A stretch of DNA of 48,061 nucleotides from Terasakiella pusilla DSM 6293 (GTDB lineage: Bacteria > Pseudomonadota > Alphaproteobacteria > Rhodospirillales > Terasakiellaceae), in the NCBI RefSeq assembly GCF_000688235.1, contig NZ_JHYO01000030.1:1-48061 (forward strand), written 5' to 3'. A model generated the notes under the pieces. It did no database searches. It was not told where the DNA came from and saw only the letters and a program-made list of their open reading frames with translations. Position numbers and translations under genes: made by a program. Position 1 is the first letter of the stretch. Each line of letters begins with the position of its first letter. Below are positions 18,938-26,745 of this stretch, piece after piece.

Positions 18938-20785
18938 ATGTCTTGGACACGTAAACTATTGCGAGTGAACCTTTCTACAGGGACTTGCACTGCTGAAGAC
19001 TTGAATATGGAATGGGCGCAGAAATATCTGGGCTCACGTGGTCTGGCGACCAAATATTTTATCGAAGAAACCGACCCGAAGGTGGACCCGCTGTCACCGG
19101 ACAATAAACTGATCATGTCCACCGGACCTTTGACGGGGACCTGTGCGTCTACAGCTGGTCGTTATACGGTTGTGACCAAGGGGGCGTTGACGGGGGCGAT
19201 TGCCTGTTCCAACTCCGGTGGTTTTTTTGGCAATGAATTGAAAAACGCCGGATGGGATATGATCATCTTTGAAGGCAAAGCCGAAAAGCCGGTCTACCTG
19301 AAACTGATCAACGAAAAGGCCGAGCTGGTGGATGCGTCCAAATATTGGGGCAAATCCTGCTGGGATACGGAAGAAGGCTTAAAGGCCGACTTGCAGGACC
19401 CGCAAGCGCGCGTGGCTTCCATTGGTGTGTCGGGCGAGCAGGGCGTTAAGTATGCCTGTATCGTCAACGATATGGACCGCGCCGCTGGTCGATCCGGCGT
19501 CGGCACCGTTATGGGGTCCAAAAACCTGAAAGCGGTTGTCCTGCGTGGGACGCGTGGGGTTCGGGTTGATGATCCGATCGCCTTTATGGATGCCACAAAC
19601 GCCGGTAAAGCGGTGTTGGCAGAAAACCCGGTGACAGGCCAAGGCTTGCCCACCTACGGCACTCAAGTCTTGATGAACGTCATCAACGAAATGGGCGCCA
19701 TGCCGACCCGCAACTTCCGTGATGTGCAGTTTGAAGGTGCCGCCAACATTTCCGGCGAAAAAATGCATGAAGTGCGCGCGGATGGCACCAAAAATCTGGT
19801 GACCAATGCGGCTTGTTATGGCTGCACCATTGCATGCCAGCGTGTCTCCACCGTTGAGCGCACCCATTATACTGTAAAAGATCGTCCGCAGTATCAAGGC
19901 GCCTCAGGTGGTCTGGAATATGAGGCCGCTTGGTCCTTGGGGTCGGAATGTGGTGTTGATGATATCGAAGCCCTGACTTTTGCCAACTTCATCTGTAACG
20001 AACAAGGCTATGATCCGATTTCGTTCGGGGCGACGGTTGGTGCTGCGATGGAACTGTTTGAAATGGGTGTGCTGACCCTTGAGCATACCGGCGGAATTGA
20101 GCTGAAGTTTGGCAACGCGAAAGCGCTGACCGACTGTGCGGAACTTGTCGGCAAGGCTGAAGGGTTTGGCGCAGAACTTGGCTTGGGCTCAGCACGCCTC
20201 TGTGAAAAGTATGGTCACCCGGAACTGTCTATGTCGGTTAAGAAGCAGGAATTCCCGGCCTATGATGCCCGTGGTATTCAGGGGATGGGCTTGACCTATG
20301 CGACCTCTAACCGTGGGGCCTGTCACTTGCGTTCTTACACCGTTTCTTCCGAAGTGCTGGGGATCCCGGAAAAGACCGATCCGCTGGCGACAGACGGCAA
20401 GGCGGGGCTGGTTATGGCATTTCAGGATGCAACGGCAGCGGTGGATTCTTCTGGTCTGTGTATCTTCACCACCTTTGCGTGGTCGCTGGAAGATATCGCC
20501 CCGCAGGTCAACGCGGCTTGTGAAGGCGACTGGACGGTAGAAAGCCTGCTGGAATGTGGCGAGCGCATCTGGAATATGGAACGTCAGTACAATCTGGCAG
20601 CAGGCTTTACGGGCAAGGATGACACTCTGCCAAAACGCCTGCTGAAAGATGCAGCCAAGACCGGCCCTGCGAAAGGGAAGGTGAGTGGTCTGGATAAGAT
20701 GTTGCCGGAATATTATGAAATTCGCGGCTGGGATGCCAATGGCGTGCCAAAGGCGGAGACATTAAACCGACTTGGTCTGTCCTAA
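18938..20785 (+). CDS. Tungsten-type aldehyde:ferredoxin oxidoreductase, catalytic subunit
   Basis: 615 residues, the full length of the AOR family, which oxidises aldehydes to carboxylic acids, or the reverse with strong reductant, using a tungsten bis-pyranopterin and one 4Fe-4S cluster. The cluster motif C293-x2-C296-x3-C300 (CYGCTIAC) is present. So is the pterin-binding motif D503-x-x-G506-L507-C508 (DSSGLC), whose cysteine would be the fourth cluster ligand. The N-terminus MSWTRKLLRVNLSTG is typical. The longer in-frame reading was rejected because GGAAAGGGAG lies just before the ATG at 18938. The sequence resembles the bacterial AorB branch more than archaeal enzymes, but the substrate cannot be read from it. 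No tungstate transporter is nearby. Confidence 0.93.
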   Translation: MSWTRKLLRVNLSTGTCTAEDLNMEWAQKYLGSRGLATKYFIEETDPKVDPLSPDNKLIMSTGPLTGTCASTAGRYTVVTKGALTGAIACSNSGGFFGNELKNAGWDMIIFEGKAEKPVYLKLINEKAELVDASKYWGKSCWDTEEGLKADLQDPQARVASIGVSGEQGVKYACIVNDMDRAAGRSGVGTVMGSKNLKAVVLRGTRGVRVDDPIAFMDATNAGKAVLAENPVTGQGLPTYGTQVLMNVINEMGAMPTRNFRDVQFEGAANISGEKMHEVRADGTKNLVTNAACYGCTIACQRVSTVERTHYTVKDRPQYQGASGGLEYEAAWSLGSECGVDDIEALTFANFICNEQGYDPISFGATVGAAMELFEMGVLTLEHTGGIELKFGNAKALTDCAELVGKAEGFGAELGLGSARLCEKYGHPELSMSVKKQEFPAYDARGIQGMGLTYATSNRGACHLRSYTVSSEVLGIPEKTDPLATDGKAGLVMAFQDATAAVDSSGLCIFTTFAWSLEDIAPQVNAACEGDWTVESLLECGERIWNMERQYNLAAGFTGKDDTLPKRLLKDAAKTGPAKGKVSGLDKMLPEYYEIRGWDANGVPKAETLNRLGLS

Positions 20786-20805
20786 AGCGACTTATTAAGG
20801 CTCAA

Positions 20806-20845
20806 GAAAAAAGCGGCTCCTTGAAAAAGGAACCGCTTTTTTTGT
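20806..20845. terminator. Intrinsic terminator shared by the aldehyde oxidoreductase and Na/Pi cotransporter genes
   Basis: A-rich sequence plus AAGCGGCTCC pairs with GGAACCGCTT (one mismatch) around a TTGAAAAA loop and is followed by a seven-T run on the plus strand. The A run on its left gives a T run on the minus strand, so it can stop both convergent genes. Confidence 0.85.
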
Positions 20846-20854
20846 GGTGTGTTT

Positions 20855-22573
20855 TTATTCTGCACTGACAGGTGCCGGACCGTCTTTGGGCAGGTCTGTG
20901 TTTTCATCCCAGTTTTCATGCTCCAGAGATTCTGCCTTGGCAACAACCCCTTTCGCAATCCGCTTGGTGAAATAGTAAATACGTTGCAGGCGTTCTACCG
21001 TTTCCATTTCGCGGGTATAGGTGTGATGACGGTTGTCCCCTTCTGCCAGCAGGCGTTTAGCCCCATGTTCAGAGATGGCTTTGGCTTCTTTAGTGATCGG
21101 AGCCTTCATGTCGATCACTTTCTGTGCCAAGTCGCGGTCTTCGTTTTGTAGGGCTTCAAGGGCAAGAAGAAGAGACTGGTCGACTTTTTCATGTAGTCCT
21201 TTTAACAGATGCATGGTTTGTGGACTGACGGTGACTTTTTCGCTGATCCGGCGTTTACCGATTTGCACCATATCCGTTTCAATCAAATCGCCGATATTTT
21301 CTAGGTGGTTGGCTGCTGACATCAAGCGCACCATTTCGCGCATGTCTTCTTCCCCTAACGGTTGGGCACCGACCTGACGGACATATTTGAGAATGGCCAT
21401 GTGCAGCGTGTCCACATTGGCGTCCATTTCTGCAACCTTGTCCAGATTGCTATTGGTGCCGGTCAGGGTGGCCGGCAGGATCGCGGTCATCATTTTTTGA
21501 ACATGTTTGCCCAGCTCGCCAATTTCGAGTCTTACGGCGTTCAGCGCGATAGGAGGCGTGCTGATCAGCGGCTCGTTCAGGTATTTAGGTTTGGCAGACA
21601 GGGTGCCGTCATCTTCTTCCAAGGGGACCAGTTTTTCCACAAGTCGGGCAAAGGGCGTCACAAACCAGATAAAGATCACCGCATTGGCGACGTTGAAGAT
21701 CGTATGGGCATTCGCGATGTCGCGTGCAGTGCTACTGTCTTCGCCGCTGATTTGATGTACGACATTGGCAAGTTGGTCGACAAACCCGATCCACAGCAAG
21801 ACACCAGCCACGTTAAACAGGACGTGGACAACGGCGGCCCGAATAGCTTCGCGCGGTTTGCCGATGGAGGCCAGCATTGCAGTGACACAAGTTCCAACGT
21901 TTGCCCCAAAGATGATGGCAATCCCGGCGGGTAAGGTTAAAAGACCTTGGGTCGCAAGGGCGATCACAATCCCCGTTGTTGCAGAAGAAGACTGGACAAG
22001 TGCCGTAAAAGCCGCACCGACCAACAGACCCAAAATCGGGTTTTCCATTGAGATCATGAGATCAAGGAACGGTTGGAAACTGCGCAAGGGCTGCATGGCA
22101 TCGGACATGAGGTTCATGCCAAGGAAGACCATCCCCAAGCCCATAAGCATGTTACCATATTGTTTGAGTTTATCGTTTCGCCCGAAAAACAGCATGGCGA
22201 AACCAACCGCGACCATCACCATTGAAAAATGCGTGATTTTGAAGGCGATAATCTGTGCGGTGATGGTGGTGCCGACGTTGGCCCCCATAATGATCCCGAT
22301 GGATTGGGTCAGCTTCATCAAGCCTGCGCTGATAAAGCCCACAACAAGGACTGTCGTCACGGATGAGGATTGAATAATGGCGGTGACAAACGCACCGGTA
22401 AACATCCCCATAAAACGGTTTGAGGTGAGCTTCCCCAAAATCGTTTTCATTTTTTCACCCGCGACGGCTTTTAAACCGCCGGAAAGTTGCTCCAGCCCAA
22501 AAAGAAAAAGCGCAAGGCCGCCCGCGAGCCCTGCGGATATGGTAAATAGGTCGAGTTCCCCACCATTTGCCAT
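20855..22573 (-). CDS. Na/Pi cotransporter family protein with C-terminal PhoU domain
   Basis: 572 residues. The N-terminal ~310 residues carry two inverted Na_Pi_cotrans repeats, each with the signature Q-S-S-S region (TAIIQSSSVTTVL and TALVQSSSATTGI) and about eight membrane segments. GANVGTTITAQ and GANVGTCVTAM mark the repeat. The C-terminal ~220 residues are helical and PhoU-like. Proteins of this NptA/YjbB type move phosphate with sodium, in some bacteria outward. A GGTGGA site precedes the ATG. The gene is a stand-alone unit, convergent with the aldehyde oxidoreductase. Confidence 0.92.
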   Translation of the reverse strand: MANGGELDLFTISAGLAGGLALFLFGLEQLSGGLKAVAGEKMKTILGKLTSNRFMGMFTGAFVTAIIQSSSVTTVLVVGFISAGLMKLTQSIGIIMGANVGTTITAQIIAFKITHFSMVMVAVGFAMLFFGRNDKLKQYGNMLMGLGMVFLGMNLMSDAMQPLRSFQPFLDLMISMENPILGLLVGAAFTALVQSSSATTGIVIALATQGLLTLPAGIAIIFGANVGTCVTAMLASIGKPREAIRAAVVHVLFNVAGVLLWIGFVDQLANVVHQISGEDSSTARDIANAHTIFNVANAVIFIWFVTPFARLVEKLVPLEEDDGTLSAKPKYLNEPLISTPPIALNAVRLEIGELGKHVQKMMTAILPATLTGTNSNLDKVAEMDANVDTLHMAILKYVRQVGAQPLGEEDMREMVRLMSAANHLENIGDLIETDMVQIGKRRISEKVTVSPQTMHLLKGLHEKVDQSLLLALEALQNEDRDLAQKVIDMKAPITKEAKAISEHGAKRLLAEGDNRHHTYTREMETVERLQRIYYFTKRIAKGVVAKAESLEHENWDENTDLPKDGPAPVSAE

Positions 22574-22729
22574 GTTTGTTCCACCTTATGTTATTGTTTT
22601 GTCATAAAACTGTAACTCAGATAGGGTTTATTTTCAAATTAAACCTCTGATCATACCGTTGCAGACGCAAGCTTGCCAAAAGCCGGGATAGGGGATAGAC
22701 AAGTTATATCTTTCAAAAGGATAATTGTC

Positions 22730-23560
22730 TTGAGCGCATTTTTCGCAGATCCATTTTTTACATTTCAGATTATTGCTGCTTTGACCCTGACGGGCATTAT
22801 TGCCGGTATTTTAGCCGGCTTGTTAGGTGTTGGTGGCGGTATTGTTATCGTGCCTGTTCTTTTCTTTTTGTTTCAGAAGTTTGGGACAACCAGTGACATG
22901 TCCATGTTTGTTGCTGTCGGAACGTCCTTGGCGACCATTATTGCAACGTCCGTTTCTTCGGTTCGGTCCCATCATAAAAAAGGGGCTGTGGACTGGGGCT
23001 TGTTGCGCCGCTGGGCACCGGGTGTGGTGATCGGGGTGATTGCAGGGACCATCCTGGCTTCTTTCTTAAAGGGGCAGGTGCTGACAATTATGTTTGCCAT
23101 CCTTGCGTTTGCCATTTCATTACGGATGTTTTTCAGTTCGGTCCGCACTCATCTGGCGGAAAGTCTGCCGGGGCAACCGCTTGAATTTATTTATTCCTTT
23201 ATCATCGGCAGCTTGTCGGTCATGGTCGGGATTGGTGGCGGTAGTATTTGTGTGCCGATCCTGAATGCCTATAACTTCCCTATGCGAAAGGCGGTGGCCT
23301 GTGCGTCGGGGATCGGTTTGGTTATTGCGTTGCCGGGTGCGATTGGTTTCGCCATTACCGGTTGGGGGGCAGAAGGCTTGCCACCGGGGAGTTTTGGCTA
23401 TGTCAACATGCTGGGCTTTGGCTTGATTGTGCCGTTAACCGTGTTGTTTGCCCCTGTGGGTGCCAAGATTGCACATGCGGTAAACCCTGATTATTTGAAG
23501 AAAGGCTTTGCGCTGTTTCTGTTTATCACCAGCATTAAAATGATGTTGGGGGCCTTTTAA
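22730..23560 (+). CDS. TSUP (TauE/SafE) family permease
   Basis: About 276 residues with seven to eight membrane segments and two internal repeats. The glycine-rich first-helix motif GLLGVGGGIVIVPVLFF and the repeat-two motif VGIGGGSICVPIL are the TauE/SafE hallmarks. Family members move sulfite, sulfoacetate or other small organic anions; the substrate is not shown here. The open frame runs further up, but the best start is TTG at 22730, with AAAAGGA seven bases before it; the extra N-terminal residues of the longer reading look non-membrane and unlike the family. Confidence 0.88.
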   Translation: MSAFFADPFFTFQIIAALTLTGIIAGILAGLLGVGGGIVIVPVLFFLFQKFGTTSDMSMFVAVGTSLATIIATSVSSVRSHHKKGAVDWGLLRRWAPGVVIGVIAGTILASFLKGQVLTIMFAILAFAISLRMFFSSVRTHLAESLPGQPLEFIYSFIIGSLSVMVGIGGGSICVPILNAYNFPMRKAVACASGIGLVIALPGAIGFAITGWGAEGLPPGSFGYVNMLGFGLIVPLTVLFAPVGAKIAHAVNPDYLKKGFALFLFITSIKMMLGAF

Positions 23561-23660
23561 AAGATCGTCAAAAACCTTTGAAAGACATATCTTTTTGAGC
23601 TAACGTACAAGTTAAATTTTTAGCGAGTATTTCTCGAATAATTCGATAAGGAGTTACCTC

Positions 23661-24590
23661 ATGGGGGATAAGTTTCGGTTAGTGACACGAAGCGATTTTG
23701 ATGGGCTGGTCTGCGCTGTGTTGCTTAAAAAAATGGATCTGATTGACGAGATCACATTTGTGCACCCCAAAGATATGCAGGACGGTAAAGTCGCTATTAC
23801 GGATCGGGATATTACGACCAACCTTCCTTATGTAGAAGGCGTGCATTTGGCGTTTGATCACCATTTGAGTGAAACTTTGCGTGTCGCCGATAATCCCACC
23901 AACCATATCATTGCCCCCGAAGCACCGTCCGCAGCACGGGTGGTCTGGCGTTATTATGGCGGGCATGGGGAATTTCCGGCAAGCTGGGATGAAATGATGG
24001 AAGCGGTGGATAAAGGCGATGCTGCGCGCTTCAATCGTGACGAGATTCTCCATTCCGAAGACTGGGTGCTGCTGAACTTCTTGATGGATGCGCGCACAGG
24101 GTTGGGGCGTTTTCGCGATTTTCGAATTTCCAACTATCAACTGATGATGGATTTGATTGACTGTTGCGCCAGTATGTCCATCAAAGAAATTTTGGAACTT
24201 CCAGACGTTAAAGAACGCGTCGACATGTATAAAGAGCATGAGCCGAAATTCATCGATCAACTCAAATCTTGTACAGAAGTACATGGTAATGTCGCCGTGC
24301 TTGATCTGCGTAATCAAGACGTTATCTACACCGGCAACCGCTTTATGATTTACGCCTTGTTCCCCGACACGAATATCTCCATCCATGTGATGTGGGGGCT
24401 GAAGAAGCAGAATACAGTTTTTGCCTGCGGTAAATCGATTCTGAACAAAACATCAGGCACCAACGTTGGCGAGTTGATGTTGAACTATGGCGGGGGCGGT
24501 CACCAGAATGCGGGGACCTGCCAAGTGCCCAACGATCAAGCGGTTGAAACGCTGGGGGCTTTGGTTAAGCAAATGAATGAGGACGGCTGA
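23661..24590 (+). CDS. DHH-family phosphoesterase
   Basis: 309 residues. Visible DHH-superfamily motifs are motif I SDFDGLVCA, motif III AFDHHLSET, and the C-terminal DHHA1 GGGGHQNAGTC. Members cleave phosphodiester or phosphoanhydride bonds with Mn2+; proteins like this are often labelled exopolyphosphatase-like, but nanoRNA or cyclic-dinucleotide cleavage is also possible. The first motif reads SDFDG rather than the DxD arrangement of classic RecJ/NrnA, so the exact substrate is open. Start choice is clear: AAGGAG lies before the ATG. A terminator follows. Confidence 0.85.
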   Translation: MGDKFRLVTRSDFDGLVCAVLLKKMDLIDEITFVHPKDMQDGKVAITDRDITTNLPYVEGVHLAFDHHLSETLRVADNPTNHIIAPEAPSAARVVWRYYGGHGEFPASWDEMMEAVDKGDAARFNRDEILHSEDWVLLNFLMDARTGLGRFRDFRISNYQLMMDLIDCCASMSIKEILELPDVKERVDMYKEHEPKFIDQLKSCTEVHGNVAVLDLRNQDVIYTGNRFMIYALFPDTNISIHVMWGLKKQNTVFACGKSILNKTSGTNVGELMLNYGGGGHQNAGTCQVPNDQAVETLGALVKQMNEDG

Positions 24591-24611
24591 ATCGTTATGA
24601 TTTGAACGAAG

Positions 24612-24646
24612 CAGGCTCCTGCGGTCAGGCGAGGGGCCTGTTTCTA
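24612..24646 (+). terminator. Intrinsic terminator after the DHH gene
   Basis: CAGGCTCC pairs with GGGGCCTG (one G-U pair), followed by TTTCTATTT. Confidence 0.6.
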
Positions 24647-24716
24647 TTTCAAAAGTTGAGTTCTTGTCGTATTTCCCCCATATTGTAAGAAAATATATTG
24701 TGAAAGCCGTCGCCTT

Positions 24717-26297
24717 ATGAATTTCTGGCCTAGATTACCCTCTCTTCTCATGATGATTCTGACCCTTGCGGTTGGAACCATCTTTTTGCCGTCCTTAAGC
24801 GGCTGTACCCTTGATAACGGCCCTGTTGGCCGGTTTGTCTCGTCACTCACAGGCGCCCATGGTTTGCCTAAAGAAACAGTGGCAGAGCTGGAAAGGTTCC
24901 AGCAGGCGTATTATGACAAGGCGACGGAAGGTGAAGCGGTTCGCGATGACGAGTTTAAGCAATTTGTTGATGCGTTTAAGGTCGTACGCCGCAGTTATGT
25001 TAAGGAAGTTTCCGATCAGGACTTGATCACTTTCGCGATTGAAGGTTTGAACGCAGAAGATACGTCCTGGCTGGAAGAAGATGACGGTACGCCAAAAGGC
25101 AAGGCATCTGCTCACAAGGTGATCGAGGTTGCCTTGGATGCGATGATGGCCAAGCTTGACCCACATTCGTCATATATGACGAATGAAGAATATCAGGAAC
25201 TGATGGTCGATACTTCCGGTGAATTTGGCGGGCTGGGGATTGAGGTTCAGCAGGGGGAGGGCTTTTTGAAAGTCGTTTCTCCGATTGAGGGGACGCCGGC
25301 TGATGAGGCTGGATTAAAACCCAACGATCATATCACCCACATTGAAGGGGAATCGATCAAAGAATGGACCTTGACGCGTACCGTGCGTCGCTTGCGCGGG
25401 AAACCGGGGACCGCCGTGACCGTGACGGTAGACCGTGAAGGGAGAACACCGTTTGATGTGCTGATTGTTCGCGATATCATTCAGGTGCGCGCTGTGCGTT
25501 ATGCGCTTTATGACGGGTATCTACATCTGCGGGTCAGTGCTTTTTCCGAACGTTTGGAAAGTGATGTGATCGAAGCTTTTGCGCGCTCGCGGGAAGAACT
25601 GGGCGGCGCACTTAAAGGGGTTGTTCTTGATCTGCGCAATAATCCGGGCGGGTTATTGAACCAAGCGGTTGCCCTGAGCGATATCTTTTTGAATGAATCG
25701 AGTGTTGTGTCCATCCGCGGGCGTTCGGCCAAGGATGTGCGCACCTATGGGGCGACAGACGGAGAGCTGGCAGAGGGATTGCCGGTTGTTGTTTTGGTCA
25801 ACGGGGGCTCAGCATCCGCGTCCGAAATCGTATCCGGGGCGTTACAGGATCACAATCGTGCGATTTTGATGGGCCGACGGACCTTTGGGAAAGGGTCCGT
25901 ACAAACCATTATGCCTTTGATGCGCGAAGGGGCTGTGCGTTTGACCACGGCGCTTTATTATCTGCCGTCCGGGCGCACCATTCAGCAGGTCGGCGTGGCG
26001 CCTGATATACGCCTTGATTTGCCGGAAAAAACAGAGGAAGAAAAGAAAGCGGAAGCTGAGGCTTTGGAAGAGTTTTCTAAATTCGATGCCCCGAAGGAAG
26101 CTGATTTGCCAAATGTGTTAAGTGCACGGATTTTGGCGCAGGATAAGCTGCATAACAAAGATGGCGTGTTGGGGACGACTTCCATTGAAGCCTGCCCGCA
26201 AACCGGCCCGCGTGAAGATCGGGAACTAGGTTGCGCACTTGAATTTTTAAAGGCCGGGTCTGCAAAAAAGTTTCTGGCAGCAGTGAGTGTGAAATAA
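24717..26297 (+). CDS. S41-family C-terminal processing peptidase (CtpA-like), predicted lipoprotein
   Basis: 526 residues. The N-terminus has a hydrophobic stretch ending in a lipobox, LSGC, so it is probably a periplasm-facing lipoprotein. A helical region is followed by a PDZ domain (~165-250; FGGLGIEVQ, GTPADEAGLKPNDHITHIEG). The S41 catalytic core has GGSASASEI at 363-371 (catalytic serine among S365/S367) and the lysine K392 of TFGKGSVQT. Such proteases trim or degrade periplasmic proteins, for example lipoproteins and peptidoglycan hydrolases. A charged Glu/Lys segment and a cysteine-containing tail extend the C-terminus. Two sRNA-like units follow downstream. Confidence 0.92.
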   Translation: MNFWPRLPSLLMMILTLAVGTIFLPSLSGCTLDNGPVGRFVSSLTGAHGLPKETVAELERFQQAYYDKATEGEAVRDDEFKQFVDAFKVVRRSYVKEVSDQDLITFAIEGLNAEDTSWLEEDDGTPKGKASAHKVIEVALDAMMAKLDPHSSYMTNEEYQELMVDTSGEFGGLGIEVQQGEGFLKVVSPIEGTPADEAGLKPNDHITHIEGESIKEWTLTRTVRRLRGKPGTAVTVTVDREGRTPFDVLIVRDIIQVRAVRYALYDGYLHLRVSAFSERLESDVIEAFARSREELGGALKGVVLDLRNNPGGLLNQAVALSDIFLNESSVVSIRGRSAKDVRTYGATDGELAEGLPVVVLVNGGSASASEIVSGALQDHNRAILMGRRTFGKGSVQTIMPLMREGAVRLTTALYYLPSGRTIQQVGVAPDIRLDLPEKTEEEKKAEAEALEEFSKFDAPKEADLPNVLSARILAQDKLHNKDGVLGTTSIEACPQTGPREDRELGCALEFLKAGSAKKFLAAVSVK

Positions 26298-26356
26298 CCA
26301 CGGGCTTTTCGATTTTACGACAATTTTATATAAATGTAGTAAAAATTGTTCGCTCT

Positions 26357-26394
26357 TTCACCCAAATGGGTGAAGTCAAAGGAATAGGTATAAG
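26357..26394 (+). promoter_or_regulatory. Palindromic box and -10-like element of sRNA unit 1
   Basis: TTCACCC-AAAT-GGGTGAA (26357-26374) is a perfect 7-bp inverted repeat. GTATAAGG follows, with a -10-like TATAAG at 26389-26394. Transcription would start near 26401, which places the palindrome centre near -35. Both elements recur 180 bp downstream. Confidence 0.6.
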
Positions 26395-26400
26395 GCAATA

Positions 26401-26492
26401 TCTTCTCAGTTCTCCAATATGGGGTTCTGAGTACGACGTAGTTTCTCGGCGGACTTGGGGTGATAAGCGTTTGTCTTATCACCCTTTTTTTT
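26401..26492 (+). ncRNA. Candidate small RNA 1 (about 92 nt)
   Basis: A predicted transcript from about 26401 to the T run at 26485-26492. Its 5' part can fold as CTCAG-TT-CTCC / GGGG-TT-CTGAG around an AATAT loop, exposing a UCUCC anti-Shine-Dalgarno-like sequence. An unpaired middle (TACGACGTAGTTTCTCGGCG) follows. The end is a 10-bp terminator stem, GGGTGATAAG / CTTATCACCC, with eight Ts. No ORF or ribosome site is visible. I do not recognise a named RNA family. It resembles the tandem AbcR RNAs of Rhizobiales only in arrangement and anti-SD content. The 5' end is inferred. Confidence 0.7.
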
Positions 26493-26536
26493 GTTTTATT
26501 TTTTGACCAACTGGTTTAGTTTAAAAAAATAGATTT

Positions 26537-26574
26537 TTCACCTATATGGGTGAAGGCATATGCAAAAGTATAGG
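26537..26574 (+). promoter_or_regulatory. Palindromic box and -10-like element of sRNA unit 2
   Basis: TTCACCT-ATAT-GGGTGAA (26537-26554) repeats the unit 1 palindrome with one half-site change. TATAGG at 26569-26574 lies at the same spacing. Start near 26581 is inferred. Confidence 0.58.
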
Positions 26575-26580
26575 GCATTA

Positions 26581-26673
26581 TGTTTTCAGTTCTCCAATAT
26601 GGGGTTCTGAGTACGACGTAGTTTCTCGGCGGACTTGGGGTGATAAAGCTTTGTTTTTATCACCCTTTTTTTT
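26581..26673 (+). ncRNA. Candidate small RNA 2 (about 93 nt), sister of sRNA 1
   Basis: The same 61-nt core as unit 1, so the same predicted hairpin (UCAG/CUGA closing pairs) and UCUCC loop-side motif. The terminator stem is GGGTGATAAA / TTTATCACCC, followed by eight Ts. Relative to unit 1 the innermost G-C pair (26467-26475) is replaced by A-T (26647-26656), a compensatory change that keeps the stem. The loop is one base longer. It ends 72 bp before the hybrid kinase gene, on the same strand. Confidence 0.7.
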
Positions 26674-26745
26674 ATGAAAATGTAAGTCTGATGATAAATA
26701 CTGCGTCACAGCGGCTGTTTTGATTAAGGGCGGTGTCATAAGGGT

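Larger units (their letters stand above)
26357..26673 (+). repeat. Tandem direct repeat of two ~137-bp units with 180-bp period
   Basis: Unit 1 (26357-26492) and unit 2 (26537-26673) align with exact 180-bp offset. Bases 26406-26466 are identical to 26586-26646 over 61 nt. The upstream part is conserved at box positions but varies between them, and the terminators differ by a compensatory pair. The pattern is that of duplicated RNA genes under selection rather than a recent exact copy. Confidence 0.9.

Noticed and set aside
23679-24386. Open frame of 235 codons on the minus strand
   Set aside because: Antisense to the DHH phosphoesterase gene; composition is that of a shadow frame.
26357-26673. 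CRISPR or REP-type repeat
   Set aside because: Only two copies, 180 bp apart, with intrinsic terminators and promoter-like elements; this fits RNA genes, not CRISPR or REP arrays.
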